Shown in pieces: positions 51,436 to 58,657 of a stretch of DNA of 58,657 bases. This DNA is from Kribbella pittospori (GTDB taxonomy: Bacteria; Actinomycetota; Actinomycetes; Propionibacteriales; Kribbellaceae), in contig NZ_SJKB01000028.1 of assembly GCF_004331465.1 (NCBI RefSeq), positions 1-58,657 of the forward strand. Reading direction: 5' to 3'. Made by a program: the position numbers and the translations under genes. The notes below the pieces were generated by a model, which did no database searches, was not told the origin of the DNA, and worked only from the letters and a program-made list of their open reading frames with translations. Each line of letters starts with the position of its first letter. The first letter of the stretch is position 1.

Positions 51436-51903
51436 TCATACCTCCGTGCGGTTCGTAGTGATGGCGTTGTGGGCCTCGATGGCCCGGATGGTGTTGTCAA
51501 AGGCCTTGCGGATCACGTTCTTGCCGCCGAGGGCGAACAGGCCGGCGATCAGGTGGCCCTTGAGGTTCTTGCCCTCGCGGACGATGACGACGTCGATCAA
51601 GGTCGCGCCGTCGGCCCGTCGGGTGAAGGTGTAGGTGTGGCCGGACGCGCCGCCCCAGACATTGGAGTCGGTAGTGGTCAGGACGACGTGATTCGGGTCG
51701 GACCAGTTGTAGTGCAACCGCTCCCAGACGCTGGGCGAGCCTTCGGTCACATCGGCGTACCCGGGGCCTTGGTCGTGGACCGTCAGGTAGTCGTCGTGGC
51801 TGTTCGCGAACACCTCCGCGCGTCCCGGCCCGAAGTCGGTGAGTGCGGCGACGAACTGTTCAGGCGTCGAGGTGGTCACCTCGGTGAAGTGAATGGTGGT
51901 CAT
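51436..51903 (-). CDS. SRPBCC-family protein
   Basis: The product has 155 aa and shows the START/SRPBCC pattern. The start is IHFTEVTTSTPEQFVAALTD; the middle has SVWERLHYNWSDPNHVVLTT and SGHTYTFTRRADGATLIDVV. The end is a long helix (FALGGKNVIRKAFDNTIRAI). The fold forms a hydrophobic cavity for ligands; the specific role is unknown. ATG at 51903 has AAAGGAAA 8 bases upstream, whereas the longer ORF start has none. It is the first gene of a pair with the secreted hydrolase, and its upstream region carries the 15-bp element also found at the MFS gene. Confidence 0.82.
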   Translation of the reverse strand: MTTIHFTEVTTSTPEQFVAALTDFGPGRAEVFANSHDDYLTVHDQGPGYADVTEGSPSVWERLHYNWSDPNHVVLTTTDSNVWGGASGHTYTFTRRADGATLIDVVIVREGKNLKGHLIAGLFALGGKNVIRKAFDNTIRAIEAHNAITTNRTEV

Positions 51904-51961
51904 GCGCTTTCCTTTGTTTGAAGGGGTCTCACTGCCTCCACGATGCGGCGGAGACAACTCC

Positions 51962-51976
51962 GTCACACCAGTGCAA
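51962..51976 (-). promoter_or_regulatory. Shared upstream element, copy at the SRPBCC gene
   Basis: The minus-strand 15-mer TTGCACTGGTGTGAC is identical to the one upstream of the MFS gene and lies 58 bases before the SRPBCC start codon. It is a possible -35/regulator site. Confidence 0.45.
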
Positions 51977-52137
51977 GACCCTGGTCCCGTGCCCGGCGTA
52001 CGCCGCGGCGGCTGCCGATCGCCCCAGGGACAACCACGACCAGCGCATCTCCCTGGTCTGATCGGGCCCTGAACGTCTTCCTGCTCCTCCTCCAGGTCTT
52101 CTCGCGCCCGATCGACGCCTGACTCAGGGAGTCGACA

Positions 52138-52310
52138 GGAAGTCCGTGACGAGGTCCGCGAGCAGGCGGGGGTGCAAGAGGACCTGTGGGCCGCGTCGGG
52201 GTAGATCCGCGGCCTCGCGTTGGGCAGATGGTCGGCGAGAAGCTGCGAGTTGCACGGTCGGGATCATCACGTCGTTGGCCGCGGAAGATCACCAGGGCCG
52301 TCGCCAGGCA
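52138..52310 (-). pseudogene. Alpha/beta hydrolase C-terminal remnant
   Basis: The minus strand, read through a shift, gives NDVMI, SQLLADHLPNARPRIYPDAA, H and then LLADLVTDFLSTP before a stop. This is the typical end of alpha/beta hydrolases, with the acid turn, the catalytic His after YPDA and the final helix ending DFL. The N-terminal 200 residues and the nucleophile are missing. Confidence 0.6.
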
Positions 52311-52381
52311 TTGTTACGGGCGCGACCCATCGTGGAACGCGCGACCTTCGAGGTATGGCAACTACTTCAGGAGGCATTCCG

Positions 52382-53131
52382 ATGATCACCACGGCACACA
52401 GCATCACAGGCAGTACGGCGAACCCGCACCGAGTGCGTCTCCTCGACCAGGCACGGTCCACTCGACTGCCCGCCAGACCCGATCTCGTCGCCCGGCTCGC
52501 GACCACACCTGGCCTGGTCCGCCCCGGCATCTCGTCCTGGGACATGAAGACCCGGCTCCCGCTGCATCCGCTGTCCGTCGAGAACGCGTACGGCGACCCA
52601 CGGCTGCTGCACGACCTCGCGATCCCGGGCGCGACGTTTGCCGACCGGCTGGGCGTGGACGTCATCGTCGGCGCCGAGACCGGAGGCATCCCCCTCGCGG
52701 CGGCCGTGGCACTGGACGCCGACCTTCCGTTCGCGTTCGTGCGCAAGCCCGGTTACGTCGGTCACGAAGACAACGAACCGCGGGTCCGTGGCGCGGAGGT
52801 CAACGGCCGGCGAGTGTTGCTCGTCGACGACGCCGTCTCGCAAGGCACCGCGATCGAGGGCTTCGTCAGCCGACTGCGCGCTGAGGGAGCGACCGTCGTC
52901 GGTGCGTTCGTGATGGTCGACATGCGCGATGTGGCGACATCAGTCACGCCGACAGCCGCAGCACTCCCCACGGAGTCGATCGCGACGTACCTCCAGGTCC
53001 TGAGCGCCGCGACAGACCTCGGCGTACTCGATCCCACCGTCCACCAGCTTGCGGTCGACGCCCTCGTCAACCACTGGCCCGACGACGACCCGCGCTGGAC
53101 GCTCCTCGACCAACGTCCCATCGCCGCCTGA
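52382..53131 (+). CDS. Phosphoribosyltransferase-like protein
   Basis: The product has 249 aa and is of the type I PRTase fold. The PRPP-binding motif is clear (RRVLLVDDAVSQGTAIEGFV), with the preceding VGAETGGIPLAAAVALDADL and FVRKPGYVGHED segments that match orotate-phosphoribosyltransferase-like proteins. The C-terminal 60 residues (VLDPTVHQLAVDALVNHWPD) form an extension. Whether it acts on orotate is unclear: no pyrimidine genes are near. AGGAGG lies 7 bases before the ATG. It is flanked by a hydrolase remnant and an enoyl-CoA hydratase remnant, so its original context is lost. Confidence 0.82.
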   Translation: MITTAHSITGSTANPHRVRLLDQARSTRLPARPDLVARLATTPGLVRPGISSWDMKTRLPLHPLSVENAYGDPRLLHDLAIPGATFADRLGVDVIVGAETGGIPLAAAVALDADLPFAFVRKPGYVGHEDNEPRVRGAEVNGRRVLLVDDAVSQGTAIEGFVSRLRAEGATVVGAFVMVDMRDVATSVTPTAAALPTESIATYLQVLSAATDLGVLDPTVHQLAVDALVNHWPDDDPRWTLLDQRPIAA

Positions 53132-53189
53132 GTACGCAAGATCCGTCCGCCGGCTGGCCTTCGGGCTCGTTCCGGGCGGTGGCGGGGTG

Positions 53190-53360
53190 GGGTAGAAGCG
53201 CAGGTCGCAGGCCAGGACGAACCGCCGCCGGCACCACGGACGGCGACGAGGTCACGGACGAGCTCGGGGCGAGCAGGATCATCGGCGGAGCCGCGATCTC
53301 GACGAAGAGCACAGGCCCGGCCGGCCGCAGGTTGAGCGTCTCGAAGTAGATCTTTGCCAT
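53190..53360 (-). pseudogene. Enoyl-CoA hydratase/isomerase N-terminal remnant
   Basis: ATG at 53360 with GGGGGAG close upstream opens MAKIYFETLNLRPAGPVLFV and EIAAPPM, and a shifted frame continues LLAPELVRDLVAV. This matches the first 40 residues of crotonase-fold proteins (PPMNLLGPELVRDLV). The rest of the gene, including the oxyanion-hole segments, is missing. The frame continues without homology. Confidence 0.6.
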
Positions 53361-53484
53361 GGCTCCCCCTTGCTCTGCGATCAGTGCACCTAGCCCGCGC
53401 GAACGCCGGGGTGCTAACTGGCGAAACGAGCGGCCCCAGGTGTGAACGTGGGCCCTGCATTGGTGGCCACGGAGGGAGATCTCG

Positions 53485-53640
53485 ATGGCGGGCTTCGATT
53501 ACGACGTGCTGATCGTCGGTTCCGGATTCGGCGGCAGCGTCGCGCGCTTCGTGCCGTAAGGGATGCCGAGTCGGCGTCCTCGAGACCGGTAAGCGGTGGA
53601 ACGACCATTGCGCCTTCTCCTCTGATCACGAACTCCCCAG
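53485..53640 (+). pseudogene. GMC/FAD-dependent oxidoreductase N-terminal remnant
   Basis: ATG at 53485, with GGAG upstream, reads MAGFDYDVLIVGSGFGGSVA, the FAD-binding Rossmann start (GxGxxG). It stops at a TAA after 24 codons. A second frame continues ALRAVR and a third RKGCRVGVLETGKRWNDH, the second conserved block of cholesterol-oxidase-like GMC proteins. About 500 residues are missing downstream. Confidence 0.75.
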
Positions 53641-53693
53641 CCGGGCCGGCGCCCGGCCATCCTCTCGTCGAAAGGCGTCGCGCGTGAAGGCCG

Positions 53694-54047
53694 CTACGGG
53701 ATGTCGGGCCGGCCGTGGTGTTCGGTGAGGTGGGTTTCGACGCGGGCGATGTCTTCCGGGGTGGGCAGGGCGTCGGTGATCTTCGTGATGTGTACGCCGA
53801 TGTCCTGGCTCGCCTGTTGGGGTGTGGAGGTGTCGGCGATTCGATGGGCGATCTCGGAGACTTCGTCCTCGGTCAGCCGGCGTCGCAGCAGGGCCAGGAG
53901 TGGGATGTAGTCCTTTGGCGGGACGCCGTCGGGGTATCCCTCTCTCAGCCATGCGAGTACGCCGCTGACGCGGGCAGCCATGCTTGGCCGGTCCGCCGGG
54001 GTGATCGGCGTCCCCGCGGGCTCGTTGGGTTGGTTCCCGAGCGCCAT
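53694..54047 (-). CDS. DUF3349 protein, third gene of the pit operon
   Basis: The product has 117 aa. The diagnostic DUF3349 segment SGVLAWLREGYPDGVPPKDY then IPLLALLRRRLTEDEVSEIA is clear. A second conserved part follows (KITDALPTPEDIARVETHLT). Mycobacterial Rv0543c is a small helical protein of this family. ATG at 54047 is supported by AAGGAGG within the end of the preceding gene; the two genes are one base apart. Its role is unknown, but the conserved position behind the phosphate transporter suggests a link to phosphate uptake. Confidence 0.86.
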   Translation of the reverse strand: MALGNQPNEPAGTPITPADRPSMAARVSGVLAWLREGYPDGVPPKDYIPLLALLRRRLTEDEVSEIAHRIADTSTPQQASQDIGVHITKITDALPTPEDIARVETHLTEHHGRPDIP

Positions 54048-54048
54048 C

Positions 54049-54354
54049 TCAACCCTCCTTGGTGACAACGGTCGGATACCCGTGGTCGAAGGAGATCTCC
54101 TTGCCGAAACCGGTGGCGGCGATGATCGCGATCCCGAGGACGACCCCGAGCAGGACGACCAGGAAGCACACACCGGCCAGCAACTTCCCGACAGGATGAG
54201 GCCGGCCGTGACTCACTTCGGCCTCGCCACCGCTCCCCCAGGCGAAAGACCAGACACCGACGGCGAAGATGACGGGCAAGACCGCACCGAACAGCAGGCT
54301 CGCGAGCAGGACCCGCCACGCGCCGTCGAGTGCGTACTGCAGGTTGTCGATCAT
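54049..54354 (-). CDS. Small two-helix membrane protein, second gene of the pit operon
   Basis: The product has 101 aa. Two membrane helices are visible (VLLASLLFGAVLPVIFAVGV and GKLLAGVCFLVVLLGVVLGI) with a charged loop between them. It matches the position and layout of mycobacterial Rv0544c between pitA and the DUF3349 gene. Its ATG overlaps the stop of the pit gene (ATGA at 54351-54354), so it depends on translation of the pit reading frame. The biochemical role is unknown. Confidence 0.8.
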   Translation of the reverse strand: MIDNLQYALDGAWRVLLASLLFGAVLPVIFAVGVWSFAWGSGGEAEVSHGRPHPVGKLLAGVCFLVVLLGVVLGIAIIAATGFGKEISFDHGYPTVVTKEG

Positions 54355-55570
54355 GCGGCCACCTTCGGTTGGGGTCGGCCGAGCGACGGCGTTCCCGTCC
54401 ACTCGTGGTTGACATTGCCGGCCGAGACAGGCTGCAGACGCGACCGGGCGTACAGGAAGCAAGAGACGGCGACCAGGACCGCGAACACGAGGAGCGGTCC
54501 GGCGTACCCACCGAAGGCGTCGCCGATCCACCACATCAGGGCACCGACAGCGCCCGCCGCGGGCAGAGTGGTCAGCCAGGCCACGACCATGCGCCCGGCG
54601 ATCCCCCAGCGCACCTCCGCACCGGGCCTGCCGATGCCGGTTCCGACGATCGAACCAGTGGCGACCTGAGTGGTCGACAGCGCGAAGCCGAGATGACTCG
54701 AGGCGAGAATGACCGCGGCCGAGGCACTCTCGGCGGCCATCCCCTGGGGGAACGGATCTCGACCAGGCCCTTCCCCAGCGTGCGGATGATCCGCCAGCCA
54801 CCGACGTAGGTACCGATCGCGATCGCCAGGGCGCAGGTGACCTTGACCCAGAACGGGATCGCGTCGGTGTCATGCCAGCGGCCACTGGCGATCAGCGGGA
54901 GCGTGATGACGCCCATGGTCTTCTGGGCGTCGTTGGTGCCGTGCGCCAAAGAAACAAGGGACGCACTGCCGATCTGACCCCAGCGGAAGCCGGTCTCGGT
55001 GAACCGCCGAGCAACACCGGCAGTGGTCCGGAAGATCAGCCACGTTCCGACCGCAGCGACTGCGCCCGCAATCACCGGCGCTGCGATCGCCGGCAGCACC
55101 ACTTTGCCCAGAACGCCATCAAGCTTGCTGCCGTCGCCGTTCCAGTTCACACCACTGAATCCGAGCCCAGCGATCGTGGAACCGATCAGGCCGCCGAACA
55201 ACGCATGCGAGGACGACGACGGCAACCCCAGCAGCCAGGTGGCCAGGTTCCACACGATGCCCTCCACCAGACCGGCCAGGATGATGAGCAACAGGGCATA
55301 GCCCTGGTCGCCGACGAGGTCGGCGCGTGGCGCGCCCTGCTTGTCCTGAACTTTGACGACGGCGTTGGTGACGGTCAGGGCAACCTCGACGGACAGGAAC
55401 GCGCCGAGGAGGTTGAGGATCGCCGACAACGCGACGGCGATCTTGGGTCGTAACGCACCGGTCGCGATCGAGGTCGCCATCGCGTTCGCGGTGTCGTGAA
55501 AACCGTTGGTGAAGTCGAACGCCAGGGCGGTGACGACCACCAGCACGAGCATCAGGGTGGCGGGGTCCAT
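54351..55570 (-). pseudogene. pitA: PiT-family inorganic phosphate transporter with single-base frameshift
   Basis: The protein is a PiT symporter. The duplicated signature is visible as FDFTNGFHDTANAMATSIAT in the N-half and SLAHGTNDAQKTMGVITLPL in the C-half (GFHDTAN / AHGTNDAQ). After residue 277 (TLGKGLVEI) the frame is lost in a run of five G (54746-54750). Homology resumes in the next frame with MAAESASAAVILASSHLGFA, STTQVATGSIVGTGIG, the final helices, and the natural stop. One base is missing; six G would restore a 406-aa protein. All other features are intact, so this could be a recent mutation, phase variation or a sequence error. The start ATG is preceded by GGGAGGGG. The gene leads the conserved pit-2TM-DUF3349 operon. 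Confidence 0.82.
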
Positions 55571-55620
55571 GCCCCTCCCGTGAACGATCGCCCTTGGCTT
55601 CACACCCCCATAGCCGGCCA

Positions 55621-55642
55621 TTTCACCTGACGTTCACGTAAG
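55621..55642 (+). promoter_or_regulatory. PHO-box-like direct repeat
   Basis: TTTCACCTGAC and GTTCACGTAAG are adjacent 11-nt units that each keep six of seven positions of the streptomycete PhoP heptamer GTTCACC. The repeat lies between the pit operon start (50 bases away) and the truncated PPK2 gene. Its position fits PhoP control of one or both. Confidence 0.55.
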
Positions 55643-55697
55643 GGCCACCAGTCATTCGAACCCGACTGGCGAGGCAATCCGGGATACCGCCGGCAGC

Positions 55698-55940
55698 ATG
55701 TTGCGCGACGTCCGCGAGTACATCGACCGGCTGAACATCGCCGGCCACCACATCGGTGACGACCACGACGACGACCCGGTGCTGCTGAACCCGGACGGCC
55801 GCGCCGTGGACACCTGGCGGGAGAACTATCCGTACGACGAACGAATGCCCCGTGAGGAGTACGACGAGGCGAAGTATCTGCTGCAGGTCGAGCTGCTCAA
55901 GTTCCAGAACTGGGCCTCCGACACCGGCACCAGTTCAGAT
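55698..55940 (+). pseudogene. Polyphosphate kinase 2 (PPK2) N-terminal remnant
   Basis: The frame MLRDVREYIDRLNIAG leads to VDTWRENYPYDERMPREEYD and EAKYLLQVELLKFQNWASDT. This is the region before the Walker A of class-I PPK2 enzymes (YDRRM-x-REEYDE..LLQIELLKLQ.W). The kinase core starting with VILFEGRDAAGKGGT is absent: the reading changes to unrelated residues right after the tryptophan segment. PPK2 uses polyphosphate to phosphorylate nucleotides, so it is functionally linked to the adjacent phosphate transporter, but it is lost here. Confidence 0.8.
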
Positions 55941-56090
55941 GGTTCGCGAGTTCGGTGCGCGAGCCGACGATCCGGCGAAGCTCGGCCAAGGCTCCGTCCA
56001 GGTCCCCGCGTGCGGCCATGAGCAGGGCCTGGTCCGCTGCCACGAAGATCTGCGCGAGTTCACGCAGCGGCTCGAGCGTTCTGCTCCGTC
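55940..56090 (-). pseudogene. Unrecognised minus-strand fragment
   Basis: A minus-strand frame reads LRELAQIFVAADQALLMAAR and GDLDGALAELRRIVGSRTEL, which has the look of a real helical protein. It begins after a stop codon without start or ribosome binding site and ends at the break point of the PPK2 remnant. Family unknown. Confidence 0.3.
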
Positions 56091-56451
56091 AACACCGCCA
56101 CCGAGATACCGTGGTCCGGTCATCAGCAACCCCCGCTCGTTGTTACTTCATGGACCTCGTCCGGCCGGTCTTCATGCCCAGTCAGAACCTGCGCAGTTTT
56201 CCTCGTAGAGGACGAGAATGGCGTGATCTATTCGGGCGGCTTCAATACGACAGCGGGAAGACAACCGTCAACTCCGAGTGTTGTCTCAGTCTCTTGTACA
56301 AGCGAATGAATAGTCCATCGGCTGCGCACACCGCTTTCCGTCGAGGACGCGAGCACCGAGCCTGTTGCGCCTTTCAGTGAAATAGACCGCTCAGTCCGCT
56401 TCCATTGAACTGTCACTGCCTGTAACGTCCAACCAGGCACACTCGGGGGAG

Positions 56452-56949
56452 ATGGGGGTGGGTGTGTTGCCCAGGGGGAAGCATGGGGGCTCGCCAACGC
56501 GAGTGAGGCAACCGGAAGACAAGCAGGCGGAATCGCCGTCCAATGAGGTAATCCTCGCCAAGATTAAGCTTCGCGAGGAGTGGGTTCGGTCCGTTTGGCG
56601 GCCTGGAGTTATGGGGTTCTGTATCGCCGTGGTGACCGCGGCGTCCTGGCTACCTGCTCACGAACTCGCCGGCCAGGAAACTTCACTCAACATGACGGCG
56701 GCGTTGAGTCTGACGCTGAGCGTCTCGCTAGCTGGCACCGGACTGTGGATGTGGGGCAGACATCACAAGCGCCGGGCAGACGAGCTGGAGGAGCGGAACG
56801 CGGACCTGTCCGAGAAGGTCAAACGCTTGGAATCGGAGGACCCGACCAAGCCCAGCGGGCGCGGTGAACTTGATGGCGTGGAGAGTAGTAAGCCGAGCAA
56901 CAAAGCGAGTCACGCTAAAGACAAGCGCAAGACAGAGCCCGTACTGTGA
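56452..56949 (+). CDS. Hypothetical membrane protein with coiled coil
   Basis: The product has 165 aa. Two hydrophobic segments are visible (VMGFCIAVVTAASWLPAHEL; MTAALSLTLSVSLAGTGLWM). They are followed by a basic turn (WGRHHKRRADELEERNADLS) and a short coiled coil (LSEKVKRLES), then a Ser/Lys-rich tail. The C-terminal part is probably cytoplasmic. GGGGGAG lies directly before the ATG. I recognise no family. The next gene starts 15 bases after its stop and also encodes a membrane-associated protein of unknown function, so they may form an operon. Confidence 0.65.
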   Translation: MGVGVLPRGKHGGSPTRVRQPEDKQAESPSNEVILAKIKLREEWVRSVWRPGVMGFCIAVVTAASWLPAHELAGQETSLNMTAALSLTLSVSLAGTGLWMWGRHHKRRADELEERNADLSEKVKRLESEDPTKPSGRGELDGVESSKPSNKASHAKDKRKTEPVL

Positions 56950-56964
56950 GCAGTCCGGGAAGAG

Positions 56965-57576
56965 ATGGGGAGCAAGATGAGCGGCGCATTGCTACTACTG
57001 CTGGCATCAGTTGCCATCTTCTGGTTTGGCCTCTTCACAGTCTTTCCCGCCGCGTCGAGGGCACAGTTTGTGATGAGGATGACGAAGATCCGTGACGACT
57101 GCGATGACGCGATCATCGATCGTCGCTTGCCGGATTGTGATCCCGTTCGAGACTTCATCAACAAGGCGAACGAGATGATGAAGGATGCCGACCGTCTTGG
57201 CGGGACCTCCTTCCATCTGGCTGTGCAGACAGTTGTGGCCGAGACGGGAGCCGAGCTTCCCGAAGCGGGGCCGTCATACGGCGCCCTCGATCCGGACCAG
57301 CGCCGGCTGATGAATAGTCTGGATGAGCGAGTGACAGATGCCCTGGCTGATCATGTGATCCGCGGCTCTTCTCTGTGGTGGTTCCACCGACCCGTTCGGG
57401 CGTTAGTTCGGCATCGCACGGCAACTTTCGGAACCTCACCAACATTCACTGGAGGCGGCACGAAGCCCGCTCCGGAAGCCCGCGGGGTCGAACTGATTGG
57501 ACAACTCGTGAACGACCCGGTCGAGGTTGCTCAGGAGTACCGAACAGTCGACAGCAGCCCAATTCTGCACGTGTGA
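56965..57576 (+). CDS. Hypothetical membrane-anchored protein
   Basis: The product has 203 aa. One N-terminal membrane helix (ALLLLLASVAIFWFGLFTVF) is followed by a soluble region with an alpha-helical character (MRMTKIRDDCDDAIIDRRLP, FINKANEMMKDADRL). The C-terminal half contains WWFHRPVRALVRHRTATF and an acidic end. ATG at 56977 (after GGGGAG) is an alternative start. No family was recognised. It follows the two-helix protein by 15 bases. Confidence 0.62.
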   Translation: MGSKMSGALLLLLASVAIFWFGLFTVFPAASRAQFVMRMTKIRDDCDDAIIDRRLPDCDPVRDFINKANEMMKDADRLGGTSFHLAVQTVVAETGAELPEAGPSYGALDPDQRRLMNSLDERVTDALADHVIRGSSLWWFHRPVRALVRHRTATFGTSPTFTGGGTKPAPEARGVELIGQLVNDPVEVAQEYRTVDSSPILHV

Positions 57577-57978
57577 GTCTCCAGGCAATTCAACCGCACG
57601 TTGTGCAACTCTCTAAGACAATCGTTCGGCCTTGTCCGTCTGGCTTCACAGCGACTGCCAATCGCGGTGGCGACTTGGCAGGCCACCCTCATTACACCTG
57701 CACTGAAGCGAACGTGCGGCAGCCGAGCCGCGGTCCACGACTGGGGGCTGCCTGCCGGCCACTCACGCACCCGTGCTCCGACGGGAGGCGGCCCATCGGC
57801 GTACGGATCGCTGAGGATCTCCTCCAGCAGCAGAGTCTCAGCAGAATCAAGCGCTCGTGAGAAATGCGTGTCACACGCGAATTCATCTTGCGGTCGGTCG
57901 CAGAGAGGCGCATGGTCTAATCGGGGACCAAGAACTTGCCGCCGGCTGAGAAGGCGGCGAGGTGTAGGGGGATCAGCC
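57577..57978. other. Intergenic region before the terminal lipoprotein-like gene
   Basis: About 400 bases with no supportable gene on either strand. It probably contains the promoter of the gene starting at 57979. No terminator hairpin was recognised after the preceding gene. Confidence 0.4.
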
Positions 57979-58657
57979 ATGGTGCTGATGGCAGCGTACG
58001 TTCCGTCGCTCCTTGTCAAGCTGGCAGCAGTGGCTTCGGCGGGCATTCTGCTGTCGACCTGCTCAACTGCAGTACCTCCCGATGCCCCAGGAACGCTGCC
58101 GCCGAACTCAGCTAATGCATCGACAATCCATACGCCGCAGGAGTCCGCGACATCCAAGGCCAAAAGCTCTGTGCCAGCACCAACTACACCAACTACACCG
58201 GCCACATCGGGCATCAGCCCAAGCAGCCCACAGACAAGCTCCAAGGGTGAGACGCAACGCAAGCGACCGGGCTGGCTCGCGAAGGTCCTCGGATACTCGC
58301 TGCACCGGATTCCCTCCTGCACCGAGGAACCAATCCGGATTGAACGGCTGAGTTCGATCCAGCTCTGCGTTGCGGGTCTCAGCAGCACCCACCCGACCAT
58401 GCGCCTGATCTCACCATCTGGCCGCACCTACCGACTGCCGGCCACAGGACAAGACGTCGAAGGTGGCTTCTGGTACTGGCACCTGGACGCGCAACTCGAC
58501 GAGGGTCCGTTACGTGAGCGAGGCACGTATCAATGGAGCGTCACCAAACCAACGAACGTGGGCCTGACCCGTTTTGACGGACATCCGAGATCAGGAGCTT
58601 GTGCTCCGGAAGGATGTTCATCATGGAGCCCATGGGCAAGAAGAAGCCGCGGCCTCG
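57979..58657 (+). CDS. Exported lipoprotein-like protein, partial at the window end
   Basis: At least 226 residues are visible and no stop is reached. A signal sequence (MVLMAAYVPSLLVKLAAVAS, AGILLSTC) ends in a lipobox-like LSTC, although Thr at -1 is unusual. Next comes a Thr/Ser/Pro-rich linker with TTPTTPATS repeats (about 50-85). A globular domain follows with paired cysteines (IPSCTEEP, IQLCVAGL, ACAPEGC) and a beta-rich segment (MRLISPSGRTYRLPATGQD, GGFWYWHLDAQLDEG, RGTYQWSV). The form suggests an extracellular sensor or carbohydrate-binding protein. AGGGGGAT lies 6-8 bases before the ATG. I recognise no family. Confidence 0.65.
   Translation, partial: MVLMAAYVPSLLVKLAAVASAGILLSTCSTAVPPDAPGTLPPNSANASTIHTPQESATSKAKSSVPAPTTPTTPATSGISPSSPQTSSKGETQRKRPGWLAKVLGYSLHRIPSCTEEPIRIERLSSIQLCVAGLSSTHPTMRLISPSGRTYRLPATGQDVEGGFWYWHLDAQLDEGPLRERGTYQWSVTKPTNVGLTRFDGHPRSGACAPEGCSSWSPWARRSRGL

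Noticed and set aside
1..58657. CRISPR array or phage structural gene cluster
   Set aside because: No series of regularly spaced identical repeats and no capsid, terminase or tail genes were seen.

Overview
This is high-GC actinobacterial DNA. The gene content (large secreted RHS/YD-repeat proteins, AfsR/SARP-type regulators, LuxR-ATPase regulators, FemAB, the mycobacterial-type pit operon) and codon usage suggest a soil actinomycete, perhaps Kribbella or another member of the Propionibacteriales. No rRNA, tRNA or CRISPR array was seen.

Layout. 1-6.6 kb: an intact FemAB-like gene lies among remnants of IS256, IS3 and IS30 transposases, an XRE regulator, an integrase and a sigma factor. 6.6-19.8 kb, all minus strand: an AfsR/SARP-like regulator is followed by a probable four-gene operon. 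The operon encodes a 2038-aa secreted RHS protein and three secreted proteins that each carry two peptidoglycan-binding modules (CHAP, propeller-like and DUF1906). Three exact 11-bp-spaced direct repeats sit between the regulator and the RHS gene. 19.9-23.4 kb: remnants (mycosin, ligase N-terminus, ANTAR) and an SGNH hydrolase. 23.4-33.6 kb: a second RHS gene (2075 aa) is translationally coupled to a 1.3-kb-residue-class secreted FG-GAP/ricin-lectin protein. 34.1-40.0 kb: secreted GH43 and GH20 enzymes, each with a palindromic operator upstream. The LacI-type gene divergent from GH20 is decayed.

40.1-46.6 kb is a second decay zone with fragments of LacI, TPR, MFS, IS21, AbiEii toxin, HAD, ADH and GH15 genes. 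It also holds an intact MFS exporter, a 34-bp perfect palindrome and an 18-codon ORF with a strong ribosome binding site and three DREL repeats. 47-53.1 kb: a LuxR-ATPase regulator, two VOC proteins, a secreted alpha/beta hydrolase coupled to an SRPBCC protein, and a phosphoribosyltransferase. 53.2-56.1 kb: more remnants, and a pit-2TM-DUF3349 operon matching Rv0545c-Rv0543c of M. tuberculosis. Its pit gene has a one-base frameshift. It lies beside a PHO-box-like repeat and a truncated PPK2 gene. 56.4 kb to the end: three unrecognised envelope-type proteins, the last one running off the window.

The main biological theme is a cell-surface and extracellular system: two RHS loci, each coupled to wall- or glycan-binding secreted proteins. 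Intact cassettes are separated by unusually dense gene remnants.
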